14,960 nt of DNA from CAZFDE01 sp964517795 (lineage in GTDB: Bacteria > Planctomycetota > Phycisphaerae > Sedimentisphaerales > Anaerobacaceae). The position numbers were made by a program, and so were the translations under genes. The DNA lies in the NCBI GenBank assembly GCA_964517795.1, contig CAZFDE010000063.1, forward strand, positions 1 to 14,960, in the 5' to 3' direction. Below, piece after piece: positions 1 to 7,801 of this stretch. The notes beneath the pieces are model-generated. The model was not told where the DNA came from. It made no database searches and was given only the letters and a program-made list of their open reading frames with translations. How positions within the stretch are numbered: position 1 is the first letter of the stretch; each line of letters opens with the position of its first letter.

Positions 1-34
1 AAAAATCTGTGTAAATCCAGTGTTCATCCGTGGT
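1..34. repeat. Dispersed intergenic repeat (partial), GTGT/GTGG periodic
   Basis: The first bases show a unit of about 11 bp repeated nearly three times, with cores ATCTGTGT, ATCCAGTGT and ATCCGTGG. Similar AT/GTG-rich text recurs between genes in many planctomycete and verrucomicrobial genomes, as far as I recall. It lies just downstream of the leftward small gene and may start outside the window. Function unknown; identification is from memory of the pattern, not from a search. Confidence 0.35.
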
Positions 35-45
35 TTGGGTTTGAG

Positions 46-219
46 TTATGCGCCGAAGGTTTTCATGACGACAAGGATGGCGAGGAATCCGGCGGCCAGC
101 AGGGCGGCGCGGAAAATGCGGTGGGTTTGGGTTTTAGGCTCGATCCATTTGAAGACAAAAATCGAGAACGACAGCAGGATGCCAATCCTTAAAATAAATG
201 TAAAAACGTCCATTAACAT
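46..219 (-). CDS. Small two-helix membrane protein, 57 aa, unknown function
   Basis: The ORF starts at ATG 219-217 and ends at TAA 48-46. The protein begins MLMDVFTFILRIGILL and has two hydrophobic stretches, about residues 5-22 and 38-53, split by a short charged loop (KWIEPKTQTHR). This predicts a hairpin-like inner-membrane protein. I recognise no family. A TTGAGT/TATAAT promoter ends only 6 nt before the ATG, so there is no room for a Shine-Dalgarno. Translation could be leaderless from 219 or use the second ATG at 213. It diverges from the 78-aa gene on the other strand. It is absent from a 60-residue-cutoff ORF list because of its size. The hydrophobic pattern, compact stop and promoter support a real gene, but no homologue is known to me. 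Confidence 0.5.
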   Translation of the reverse strand: MLMDVFTFILRIGILLSFSIFVFKWIEPKTQTHRIFRAALLAAGFLAILVVMKTFGA

Positions 220-225
220 ACCAGT

Positions 226-254
226 ATTATACCTAAATTAACACTTTGACTCAA
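226..254 (-). promoter_or_regulatory. Sigma70-type promoter for the 57-aa membrane protein
   Basis: On the minus strand TTGAGT (254-249) and a perfect TATAAT (231-226) are separated by 17 nt. Transcription would start at about 219, on the A of the start codon. The -35 sits in the palindrome TTGACTCAA (246-254), whose other strand offers a TTGACT -35 for rightward transcription. Confidence 0.6.
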
Positions 255-281
255 GAAAAGCACCCTATATTAACACATAAG

Positions 282-311
282 TTGCTTATTTTACTCATTT
301 TACGTTATAAA
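282..311 (+). promoter_or_regulatory. Candidate promoter for the 78-aa membrane protein
   Basis: TTGCTT (282-287) and TATAAA (306-311) are separated by 18 nt, 88 nt upstream of the ATG at 399. A second weaker possibility is TTGACT (246-251) with TATTAA (268-273), spacer 16, which would overlap the divergent promoter. Confidence 0.45.
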
Positions 312-398
312 GATTAAAGGAATATGAGAAGCTGGGCCGAATAAGGAGATTAGGTATTCACAAGCGAATATTTTACTACTCTATTAAGGAGAGTTGAC

Positions 399-635
399 AT
401 GAATTTTTTGCAAGAGATCAAGAAATGGCTGGGTGAGATCACCGAAATTTTCCTGCTGCTGATCGCAATCGGGATCGCTGTGGAGATCCTCTTCGGTGCG
501 ACCGTCCCATTTTTCGGCGGTGTGGTCGCCAATCTCACGGCGCTGCTGGGCACGCTGGGCGATAACGGGCTGGTCGGCCTGATCGCGCTGGCGATTATCT
601 TCTATCTGTTCTATCGCAAACGCGCTGTGACCTGA
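399..635 (+). CDS. Small two-helix membrane protein, 78 aa, unknown function
   Basis: The start ATG is preceded by AAGGAG with a 7-nt spacer, which decides the start. The protein opens with an amphipathic, charged stretch (MNFLQEIKKWLGEITE). It then has two hydrophobic segments, about residues 16-36 and 52-72, joined by a glycine-rich loop, and ends in a basic tail (YRKRAVT). This predicts an inner-membrane protein with the basic tail in the cytoplasm. The sequence resembles short integral-membrane proteins often annotated as hypothetical; I can assign no function. It stands alone on the plus strand, divergent from the 57-aa gene and convergent with the copper operon. A 7-bp hairpin (638-659) follows the stop, without a clear T-run. 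Confidence 0.7.
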   Translation: MNFLQEIKKWLGEITEIFLLLIAIGIAVEILFGATVPFFGGVVANLTALLGTLGDNGLVGLIALAIIFYLFYRKRAVT

Positions 636-708
636 TCGCACTTCACGGACTCGAAGTGCCGAGCGTTTGCATCGAACGCATAAATGTTTTTTGAAATACC
701 TCGGCGTT

Positions 709-759
709 GACGGTGATGTGTGGGGTTTTCGAGGGACCGCAAGCCCCCCACACACCGTC
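709..759. repeat. Bulged inverted repeat between convergent genes
   Basis: GACGGT (709-714) plus GTGTGGGG (718-725) pair with CCCCACAC (746-753) plus ACCGTC (754-759). This gives a 14-bp stem with a 3-nt bulge and a loop of about 20 nt. It lies between the end of the 78-aa gene and the end of cusA. A terminator role for either strand is possible, but neither side has a convincing T-run. It could instead be a remnant of a palindromic repeat element. Confidence 0.5.
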
Positions 760-819
760 AGATTTTATATCAGCCGCTTACCGATACCTTTAGTAACGCC
801 CACCTGAAAAAATTTTCCT

Positions 820-3800
820 TTACGCCTTACATTTGGTTTCTTTAATCGAGCTGTAGAGTACCGGTACGACCAGCATGGTCAGAATCTCGATGGTCATGCC
901 GCCGAAGACCGGAATAGCCATCGGGACCATGATATCGGCGCCGCGTCCGGTGGAGGTTAATACCGGAAGCAGTGCGAGGATGGTGGTTGCGGTGGTCATC
1001 AGGCAGGGTCTGACGCGGCGGCAGCCGGCTTCGATAACGCTTTGGCGCACTTCGGTCGTATTGTCGGGCCTGTGCGCGGCAAAGGTCTGTTCGAGATAGG
1101 TGCACATAACGACACCGTCATCGGAGGCGATGCCGAACAAAGCCAGAAAACCAACCCAGATCGCGACCGACAGGTTAATGGTGTGCATATTGAACAGCTC
1201 GCGCAGATTGACGCCCAGCACGTCGAAATTCATGAACCAGTCCTGGCCGTAGCACCAGATCATCAGGAATCCGCCGGCCCAGGCGACCATAATGCCCGAA
1301 AAGACCAACAGGGCGGTGGTGACTGACCTGAACTGAAAATACAGGATCAAAAAGATGATGAACAGGGCCAGCGGGACGACGACCGACAGTGTACGCTGGG
1401 CGCGTATCTGGTTTTCGTAGGTGCCGGCGAATTCGTAACTGACGCCGGAAGGGATGACCAAGGTGCTATCGTCGATCTTCTGCCTGAGGAATCGTTGGCA
1501 GTCCTCGATGACATCGACCTCGGCGAAGCCCTCTTTTTTGTCGAAGAGGACATAACCAACGAGAAAGGTGTCTTCGCTTTTGATCGACTGCGGGCCGCGG
1601 ACGTAGGTGATTGTCGCCAGTTGGGTCAGGGGGATCTGGGCGCCGCCGACGGCAGGGACGAGTATCTCTTGCATGGATTCGATCTGGTCGCGCAATTCGC
1701 GCATGTAGCGGACGCGGACAGGATATCGCTCGCGGCCTTCGACGGTCATTGTAATGGGTTTGCCGCCCAGGGCGACCTCGATGATATCCTGGACTTTTTG
1801 AATGCTGATGCCGTAGCGGGCGGTCGCTTCGCGGTCGATATCAATCTCGAGGTAGGGTTTGCCGACGATGCGGTCCGCGATGACGGCCGAGGGTTTGACG
1901 GTGGGGACCTGTTTGAGCAGCGCTTCGATTTGTAACGCGACGGATTCGATGGTTTCGAGGTCCGGGCCTTTGACCTTGATACCCATGGGTGCCCGCATGC
2001 CGCTTTGGAGCATGACCAGGCGTGCGGCGATGGGCTGCAGTTTCGGAGCACTGGTGGTGCCGGGGATCCGGCCGGCGCGGACGATTTCGTCCCAGATGTC
2101 ATCGGGGCTGTGGATATGGTCGCGCCAGTTGCGGTAGGGGTTGCCATGAGGGTCCTCAACGAGATTGCCGTTTGAGTCTCGGACGAATTCATTGGTTTTC
2201 GGGTCGTATTTGAATCGCAGGACGTTGCCGTCTTTGTCGGTGGCGTATTCGGATTTGTAGTTGATGACGGTTTCGATCATGGAGATGGGGGCCGGGTCGA
2301 GGGCGCTTTCGACGCGGCCGATCTTGCCGACGACCGATTCGACTTCGGGGATGGCCTGAAAGGCGAGATCCTGTTTGCGCAGGACGTCGAGGGCCTCGCC
2401 GATGGAGGCGTGCGGCATGGTGGTGGGCATGTAGAGAAACGATCCTTCATCCAGCGGGGGCATGAATTCTTTGCCGAGGTTCGACCAGATGAGGCCGCCG
2501 AGGATCACCACGATCAGGGGGATGGATAGAAACAGCAATTTGTGGTCGAGGCACCAGCCGAGGATACGCCGGTAGGATCGCTGGAAGAGATACAGCAGCA
2601 GTAATACCGAGCCGAGCAGCAGGATGATAAAGACGACATTGGTCAGGAGCGATCGGCCTTGGCCCAGCGGCATCCAGTCTTTGGCGAGGATGAGGACGAC
2701 GACGGCGACGGCGATAATGTTGAGGATCGGGATGTTGACTTTCTTTTTTCGGATTGTGAAGCCTTTGGTCTTTTGTTTTTTCAGGAACAATAGGGCCGCG
2801 GGCGGCAGGATCGTCAGGGCGATGATAATCGAGGCGACCAAGGCGAAGGTTTTGGTGAAGGCCAGCGGTTTGAATAATTTTCCTTCGGCCCCGGTCATGG
2901 CGAAGACCGGCAGAAAGCCCACAATCGTGGTTGCGACAGCGGTCAGCACAGCGCTGCCGACTTCGGCGGTGGCGTTGTAGATGATGTCGAATTTGCTTTG
3001 GCCGGGCCGGGCTTGCTGCAGGTGCCGCAGACTGTTTTCGCAGACGACAATGCCCATATCGACGATGGTGCCGATGGCGATGGCGATGCCGGAGAGCGCG
3101 ACGATGTTGGCATCGACGCCGAAGCGTTTCATGGCAATAAAACAGACCAGAACCGCCAGCGGCAGCATAGCACTGATCAAAACCGAGCTTCGCAGATTGA
3201 CCACCAATACGACGACGACGATGATGGTGACCAGGATTTCCTGGGTCAGGGCGGTTTCGAGGGTGCCGAGTGTTTCGTAGATCAGGCCGGTGCGGTCGTA
3301 AAAGGGCACGATGGTGACTTTCGAAACGGTGCCGTCGGCGAGGGTTTTTTGAGGCAGGCCGGTACTGATCTTTTCGATTTTGTCTTTGACGTTGTTGATG
3401 GCCTGCAAGGGGTTATAGCCGTGACGGACGACCACGACAGCACCGACGGCCTCGGCACCGCCTTTGTCCAGTGCGCCGCGTCGAAGGGCCGGGCCGAGGG
3501 TGACATGGGCGATATTCTCGATATAGACCGGGGTGTTGTCGGTGACCTTGACGACGGTTTTTCGAATATCGTCGAGGTTTTCGATGAAGCCGAGGCCGCG
3601 AATCACATACTCGATGCGGTTAATCTCGATGGTTCGGGCGCCGACATCGACATTGGATTTTTTGACCGCTGCGAAGATATCATCCAGCCCGACGCCGAAC
3701 GCGCGCATGGCATCGGGATCGACATCGATCTGGTATTCACGGACAAATCCGCCGACGGATGCGACTTCGGCGACGCCTTCGGCGCTCATCAGGCCGTAGC

Positions 3801-4347
3801 GGACGTACCAGTCCTGGATGCTTCGCAGTTCGTCGAGGTCCCAGCCGCCGGCGGGGTTGCCGTTGGGATCGCGACCTTGAAGCGTGTACCAGAAGATCTG
3901 GCCCAGGGCGGTAGCATCGGGGCCGAGTGCGGGATTGACGCCGGCCGGCAGGGTACCGGGGGGCAGCGAATTTAATTTTTCCAGGATGCGGCTGCGGGAC
4001 CAGTAAAAGTCGATATCTTCGTCGAAGATGATGTAAATGCTGGAAAAGCCGAACATCGAGTTGCTGCGGATGGTTTTGACGCCGGGCAGGCCCAACAGTG
4101 CGGTGGTCAGGGGGTAAGTGATCTGGTCATCCACATCCTGGGGGCTGCGGCCGGGCCATTCGGTGAAGACGATCTGCTGGTTTTCGCCGATGTCGGGGAT
4201 CGCGTCCACGGCCACCGGGTCGCGCGGCAAACGCTTCAGTTGCCAGTCGAAGGGGGCATACGCGATTCCCATCAGGACGAATGCCAACAGCAGCAGGGCG
4301 ACGACGAGTTTATTTGCCAGACAAAAATGGATCAGTCGATTGATCAC
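820..4347 (-). CDS. cusA: CusA/CzcA-family heavy-metal RND efflux pump, Cu(I)/Ag(I) type
   Basis: This is the inner-membrane pump of a tripartite Cu/Ag exporter, driven by proton flux. At 1175 aa it is longer than E. coli CusA (about 1047). It starts at GTG, with AGGAG 7 nt upstream. The TM4 signature AIGTIVD puts the proton-relay aspartate at residue 430, followed by IVVCEN. The three methionines of the Cus metal site are matched by M640 (LYMPTTMP), M690 (ISMIETVI) and M779 (RLVMLQSGM). The M640-M690 spacing of 50 equals that of E. coli M573-M623. M690-M779 is 89 against 49, because a charged, Asp/Asn/Gly-rich stretch (about 698-743) is inserted. Two additional hydrophobic segments (about 540-555 and 568-587) lie between TM6 and the second-half TM7. 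It is the last gene of the csoR-cusC-cusB-YHS-cusA operon, 65 nt after the YHS gene. Family assignment is firm; Cu/Ag specificity is inferred from the methionines and context. Confidence 0.95.
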   Translation of the reverse strand: MINRLIHFCLANKLVVALLLLAFVLMGIAYAPFDWQLKRLPRDPVAVDAIPDIGENQQIVFTEWPGRSPQDVDDQITYPLTTALLGLPGVKTIRSNSMFGFSSIYIIFDEDIDFYWSRSRILEKLNSLPPGTLPAGVNPALGPDATALGQIFWYTLQGRDPNGNPAGGWDLDELRSIQDWYVRYGLMSAEGVAEVASVGGFVREYQIDVDPDAMRAFGVGLDDIFAAVKKSNVDVGARTIEINRIEYVIRGLGFIENLDDIRKTVVKVTDNTPVYIENIAHVTLGPALRRGALDKGGAEAVGAVVVVRHGYNPLQAINNVKDKIEKISTGLPQKTLADGTVSKVTIVPFYDRTGLIYETLGTLETALTQEILVTIIVVVVLVVNLRSSVLISAMLPLAVLVCFIAMKRFGVDANIVALSGIAIAIGTIVDMGIVVCENSLRHLQQARPGQSKFDIIYNATAEVGSAVLTAVATTIVGFLPVFAMTGAEGKLFKPLAFTKTFALVASIIIALTILPPAALLFLKKQKTKGFTIRKKKVNIPILNIIAVAVVVLILAKDWMPLGQGRSLLTNVVFIILLLGSVLLLLYLFQRSYRRILGWCLDHKLLFLSIPLIVVILGGLIWSNLGKEFMPPLDEGSFLYMPTTMPHASIGEALDVLRKQDLAFQAIPEVESVVGKIGRVESALDPAPISMIETVINYKSEYATDKDGNVLRFKYDPKTNEFVRDSNGNLVEDPHGNPYRNWRDHIHSPDDIWDEIVRAGRIPGTTSAPKLQPIAARLVMLQSGMRAPMGIKVKGPDLETIESVALQIEALLKQVPTVKPSAVIADRIVGKPYLEIDIDREATARYGISIQKVQDIIEVALGGKPITMTVEGRERYPVRVRYMRELRDQIESMQEILVPAVGGAQIPLTQLATITYVRGPQSIKSEDTFLVGYVLFDKKEGFAEVDVIEDCQRFLRQKIDDSTLVIPSGVSYEFAGTYENQIRAQRTLSVVVPLALFIIFLILYFQFRSVTTALLVFSGIMVAWAGGFLMIWCYGQDWFMNFDVLGVNLRELFNMHTINLSVAIWVGFLALFGIASDDGVVMCTYLEQTFAAHRPDNTTEVRQSVIEAGCRRVRPCLMTTATTILALLPVLTSTGRGADIMVPMAIPVFGGMTIEILTMLVVPVLYSSIKETKCKA

Positions 4348-4412
4348 TATCGAACTCCTGATTTTATGATTGCCTTTTTATCCAATAACCGTCTTACAAT
4401 AAGCAGGCCGCA

Positions 4413-4703
4413 TTATTCGAACTGGGGCAGCTTGGATAGATATTTTTCCGGATCCGCTTCGAATTTCTCTTTACAGCCGGGGCAGCAGAAATAGACCTTT
4501 TTGCCTTTGTATTCGGTGTAGAGTTCTTTATTGATCGGCGCGTCCATGATCGGACACATTTTCTGCAGCGGTTCATCAACGGCCATTGCAGCGGCCGGTT
4601 CGGTTGATTCTGTTTTTTCTTTGCACCCGTTTATTGCGAAGGCTGAAAGAATTAAAATGCCGATCGCAGACAGGGTTATAATTTTTTTAGATAACGTTTT
4701 CAT
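4413..4703 (-). CDS. YHS-domain lipoprotein, putative periplasmic copper-binding protein
   Basis: The 96-aa product has an N-terminal lipoprotein signal ending in a lipobox-like AINGC (Cys27). A short Glu/Ala-rich linker leads to a YHS/TRASH-like domain with CPIM (about residue 50) and YKGKKVYFCCPGC. These cysteines are typical metal ligands in this domain class. The start ATG has AAAGGAG 7 nt upstream and overlaps the cusB stop as ATGA, so translation is probably coupled. The domain is a near copy of the CusB C-terminus, including PINK-like, YKGKKVYFCCPGC and KLPQF blocks. It may hand copper to CusB, a role CusF fills in E. coli; no CusF is visible here. Membrane anchoring and metal binding are inferred from the sequence. 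Confidence 0.85.
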   Translation of the reverse strand: MKTLSKKIITLSAIGILILSAFAINGCKEKTESTEPAAAMAVDEPLQKMCPIMDAPINKELYTEYKGKKVYFCCPGCKEKFEADPEKYLSKLPQFE

Positions 4704-6382
4704 TGGGATTCTCCTTTCGATGCGTTTGCATCTTTAAATTGAGGTAATTTATCCATGTACGCATTAGGGTCTTTGAGGAATATTTCGTCGCAGCCGGGGC
4801 AGCAGAAATAAACCTTTTTGCCTTTGTACTCGATCACGTATTTTTTATTGATCGCGCCGCCCATGACCGGACATTGGGTCTGTTGGGTATCGGCCTGATG
4901 GGCCATGTGCTCATGCTGCGGCATGGGGGCATTGGCATCCGGCGGAGCCATCATGCTGGGCTTGGCCTGAATCTGCAGGGCCGAATCAATCTTGAAATTG
5001 CCACGGGTTACCACGATCTGGCCTTCGGAGAGTCCGTCTTCGACGAGGTAATAGTCGCCGGCCCGCGGGCCGAGAACGATTTCGCGGCCCTCGAACGTGG
5101 GTTTTTCGGTATCAGGGACCTGAACATAGACAATCGCGCGTTTGCCGGTGATCAGCGGCGCCGATGCCGGGATGACCAGCGGGGGTTTCTCAGGTCGATC
5201 TTTTTTGGCCAGGTTTCGGGATTCGACGGTGACCAGATCCATTTGGCAGATGTCACAAATGCCCGGTTGGTCTTTTATGATCGACGGGTGCATGGGGCAG
5301 ACGTATTTGTCGGCCAGATTGGGATCGGTGATGATGCCGTCCCGGGTGAGTTTCGAATGCACGACGGCCCGAACGAACATATCGGGCTTGAGTCTGCCGT
5401 CGGGATTGGGGACGTTAACCCGGAGCTTGACGGTTCGCGTTCGGGGATCCAGCGTCGGCGGAATAAACGTGATCCGGCCTTTGAATGTTTCGCCGGGGTA
5501 GGCTTCGGTGGTAAATTCGACCGGCTGCTGGTAGGCGACCATGGCCAGGTCGGATTCGTAGGCGTCGAGTTTGACCCATACTTCGGACAGATCGGCGATG
5601 GTGTAGATCATCGTGCCGGTCTTGACATATGCGCCTTCAGTGGCCTGTTTTTCCAGGACGATGCCGCCGACGGGTGCGTATATCGTCAGGTAATCGGAGG
5701 GTTCGCCCTGGTTGCGGATATCGTCCAACTGCCGTTCGGTCAGGCCCAGCAAGAGCAGTTTTTCGCGCGCGGCTTTGAGTGTATCCCGATTGGATTTTTG
5801 GATCAATTCGGAACTGTCCGGGGGCATGTTCTCTACGGCGTTGAGGGCCTGCAGGTATTCGGCCTGCGCACTGATCAGTTCGGGGCTGTAGAGCCGCACC
5901 ATGTGGTCGCCTTTGATCACTTCAGTGCCGGTGAAATCCACGAACAAGCGATCGATGCGGCCGGGTACCCACGCAGTGACGTGCTTGAGCCGGGTCTCAT
6001 CATATTCGACTTTTCCGACCATGCGTACTTTGGCATCGACGAATTTTCGCCGGACGGGGGTGGTTTGGACTTGCATCAGCTTGACCGCTTCCGGTGAAAA
6101 TGCGATCTGCCGGGGGCCCAGCGGTGTTGCGGCGTCGCCGGTTTCAACAGGGACCAGATCCATGAAACAGATGGGGCACTGGCCGGGTTCGGGTTGGCGG
6201 ATCTGGGGATGCATCGAGCAGGTCCATATCTGTTGGGATGTCTGCTGTGCAGCGGTGGTCATTTCTTTTTCGGGGGCTTTGATGCGGCTGATGAGAACGC
6301 CGGCGGCAAAAGCCAGCGCAATGACGATCAGCCATTTGGCGACCGCGGCAAATCGTTTATTTTTTAGCGGATTTGTTTTCAT
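4700..6382 (-). CDS. cusB: CusB-like periplasmic adaptor with two HMBD modules and a C-terminal YHS domain
   Basis: This membrane-fusion protein links CusA to CusC in the periplasm. It has an N-terminal membrane anchor (about residues 14-32). HMBD 1 spans about 53-79 (WTCSMHPQI then CPICFMDL). The lipoyl/barrel-sandwich and alpha-hairpin body runs from about 115 to 260, and a beta-barrel from about 266 to 345. HMBD 2 is inserted at about 360-386 (YVCPMHPSI then CDICQMDL). A membrane-proximal domain (about 400-472) and a His/Met-rich linker (QHEHMAHQ, about 489) lead to a C-terminal YHS domain at about 504-548 (CPVM; YKGKKVYFCCPGC). At 560 aa it is much longer than E. coli CusB (about 407). 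GAGG lies 7 nt before the ATG. It sits 84 nt after cusC and overlaps the YHS gene by 4 nt. The adaptor call is firm; the role of the extra metal sites is inferred. Confidence 0.94.
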   Translation of the reverse strand: MKTNPLKNKRFAAVAKWLIVIALAFAAGVLISRIKAPEKEMTTAAQQTSQQIWTCSMHPQIRQPEPGQCPICFMDLVPVETGDAATPLGPRQIAFSPEAVKLMQVQTTPVRRKFVDAKVRMVGKVEYDETRLKHVTAWVPGRIDRLFVDFTGTEVIKGDHMVRLYSPELISAQAEYLQALNAVENMPPDSSELIQKSNRDTLKAAREKLLLLGLTERQLDDIRNQGEPSDYLTIYAPVGGIVLEKQATEGAYVKTGTMIYTIADLSEVWVKLDAYESDLAMVAYQQPVEFTTEAYPGETFKGRITFIPPTLDPRTRTVKLRVNVPNPDGRLKPDMFVRAVVHSKLTRDGIITDPNLADKYVCPMHPSIIKDQPGICDICQMDLVTVESRNLAKKDRPEKPPLVIPASAPLITGKRAIVYVQVPDTEKPTFEGREIVLGPRAGDYYLVEDGLSEGQIVVTRGNFKIDSALQIQAKPSMMAPPDANAPMPQHEHMAHQADTQQTQCPVMGGAINKKYVIEYKGKKVYFCCPGCDEIFLKDPNAYMDKLPQFKDANASKGESQ

Positions 6383-6411
6383 TTTTCAACCTCGTGACTG
6401 CAATCTATAGC

Positions 6412-6455
6412 GAACGAATAGGATATGCGGGCAGTTTTGATACGCGCATTCGTTC
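6412..6455. repeat. Inverted repeat in the cusC-cusB gap
   Basis: GAACGAAT (6412-6419) and ATTCGTTC (6448-6455) form perfect 8-bp arms around a 28-nt spacer, within the 84-nt gap between cusC and cusB. It would form a hairpin in the operon mRNA. With no T-run it is unlikely to be a terminator. An effect on mRNA processing or on relative expression is possible but not shown. Confidence 0.4.
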
Positions 6456-6466
6456 TGTGTTTCATT

Positions 6467-7741
6467 TTAAAATTGTTCTCCCATTAAGGTTTCCAAACGG
6501 GCGATGGACTGCTGACTGTCGATGATCGATCGGTGATAATTCAATTGATTTTTCAGCAGCATGCGTTCGGCGTCGATCAGAGAGAGGAAATCGACGGTTC
6601 CGGCCCGATAGGCCGCTTCGGATGCTTCGATCAGTTCTTGGGCCTTCGGCACAAGTACATCGCCATACAAGTCTATTTTACGCCGGCTGTCTTCGATGTC
6701 ATAGATGACCTGCACGGCGCGAGAAATCGTGTTGTTCTGGATATCTATTTTTTGCTGCTGATGTTTTCGGATGTTGGCGCGGGCCTGACGCTCGGCGCCT
6801 TTATAACTGTCGTGCCAAAGGGGAATATTGATCGCGAACATCAGGATGACCGGGTCTTTACCGCTGTCGCGGACGCCGGTGTTTCGGGCATCATCGGTCG
6901 CAATCCAATCAACCCCGATCCCGATATCCGGATAGAATTTCTTTTTGGCCATTTCGAGTTCGGCTTTGGCCGCTTCAGTGCGCCAGTCCAGTGCGGAAAG
7001 TTCGGGATTCATCCGGACGATCTTGTCGATGATCTGGTCTCGGATCAGAACCACTTCGAGAGGAGGGTGTTTTTGGGGCCATGATAATGATGTGTCGGCA
7101 GGTCGATTGAGCAGGGCGTTCAGGCGGGCGACCGTCGGTTCTTTGAGTTTTTCGAGACTGTTCAAGATATCTTCTATTGTTGCCAGTTCCATCTGTGCCC
7201 GGATGATGTCAGGATGGGTGGCGGCGGCCGCACGGTATTTGGCTCGAGCGACTTCTTCGAAATGCTTGATAAGCTCGAGATTTTCTTTTGCGATATCGAT
7301 CGCGGTAGCAAGGTAGGCGAATTCATAAAAGTCATTTTTGACCTTTTCGAAGAGATTGAGCTTGGCCGCCTCGTATTGCTGTTTGGCGGCATTGGCGTTG
7401 GCCGCGGCCGCATCGGTTCGCGCTTCGATTTTACCAAACCACGGAAACGTCTGCATGATACCGAATTTGTTTCGTTGAGGACCGACACGGGTTTCGACTT
7501 CTTCGATAAAATAACTATAGGTGAATTTCGGATCATCGAGTGCTTTGGCCTGCGGGATCTGCTGCAGGGCAGCTTTCCATTGCTCGAATTTGGCTTTCAG
7601 CTCGGCGTTGTTCAGGCAGGCGTAACGCAGATAATCCGAGAGCGTTTGCAGGTCATTGGTGTCTTTTGGTGGTTCAGCGGCCGCGGCAGACGCAAGGGGC
7701 AGGATAAGGGAAGCGATGATGGCAATGATCGTTTGTTTCAT
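6467..7741 (-). CDS. cusC: CusC/TolC-family outer-membrane efflux channel
   Basis: The 424-aa product begins with a Sec signal peptide (MKQTIIAIIASLILPLASAA, cleavage near 22). Two related halves rich in long helices with heptad-like Ala/Glu/Lys content follow, as in the outer membrane efflux protein (OEP) family. Typical blocks are ALDDPKFTYSYF, MQTFPWFGKI near residue 100, KKKFYPDIGIGVDW near 270 and AAYRAGTVDFLSLIDAERM near 390. There is no lipobox, unlike E. coli CusC. The start ATG has GGGG about 9 nt upstream. It lies 60 nt after csoR, and that gap holds its own promoter-like sequence. Trimers would form the outer-membrane exit duct for the CusBA complex. Family is clear; the metal role is from context. 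Confidence 0.92.
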   Translation of the reverse strand: MKQTIIAIIASLILPLASAAAAEPPKDTNDLQTLSDYLRYACLNNAELKAKFEQWKAALQQIPQAKALDDPKFTYSYFIEEVETRVGPQRNKFGIMQTFPWFGKIEARTDAAAANANAAKQQYEAAKLNLFEKVKNDFYEFAYLATAIDIAKENLELIKHFEEVARAKYRAAAATHPDIIRAQMELATIEDILNSLEKLKEPTVARLNALLNRPADTSLSWPQKHPPLEVVLIRDQIIDKIVRMNPELSALDWRTEAAKAELEMAKKKFYPDIGIGVDWIATDDARNTGVRDSGKDPVILMFAINIPLWHDSYKGAERQARANIRKHQQQKIDIQNNTISRAVQVIYDIEDSRRKIDLYGDVLVPKAQELIEASEAAYRAGTVDFLSLIDAERMLLKNQLNYHRSIIDSQQSIARLETLMGEQF

Positions 7742-7768
7742 TTTTAATTCCCCTTGAAATAATCATCC

Positions 7769-7796
7769 ATTATAAGCGGCAATTTTTCCTTGGCAA
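7769..7796 (-). promoter_or_regulatory. Candidate internal promoter for cusCBA
   Basis: In the csoR-cusC gap the minus strand reads TTGCCA (7796-7791), 16 nt, then a perfect TATAAT (7774-7769). It would start transcription about 20 nt upstream of the cusC ATG. No CsoR-type palindrome overlaps it, so it could give basal, copper-independent expression of the efflux genes. Confidence 0.45.
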
Positions 7797-7801
7797 CCCT
7801 T

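Noticed and set aside
663..692. GCGTT/AACGC hairpin with a later T6 run after the 78-aa gene, as a terminator
   Set aside because: A 5-bp stem with the T-run starting about 7 nt away is too weak to call.
384..755. 123-codon minus-strand frame over the 78-aa gene
   Set aside because: It is antisense to a gene with a good ribosome binding site, has low-complexity Arg/Gln/Asp-rich content and crosses the palindrome at 709-759; a shadow frame.
2998..3975. 325-codon plus-strand frame inside cusA
   Set aside because: Asp/Gly-rich translation, directly antisense to the clearly recognised RND pump; a GC-driven shadow.
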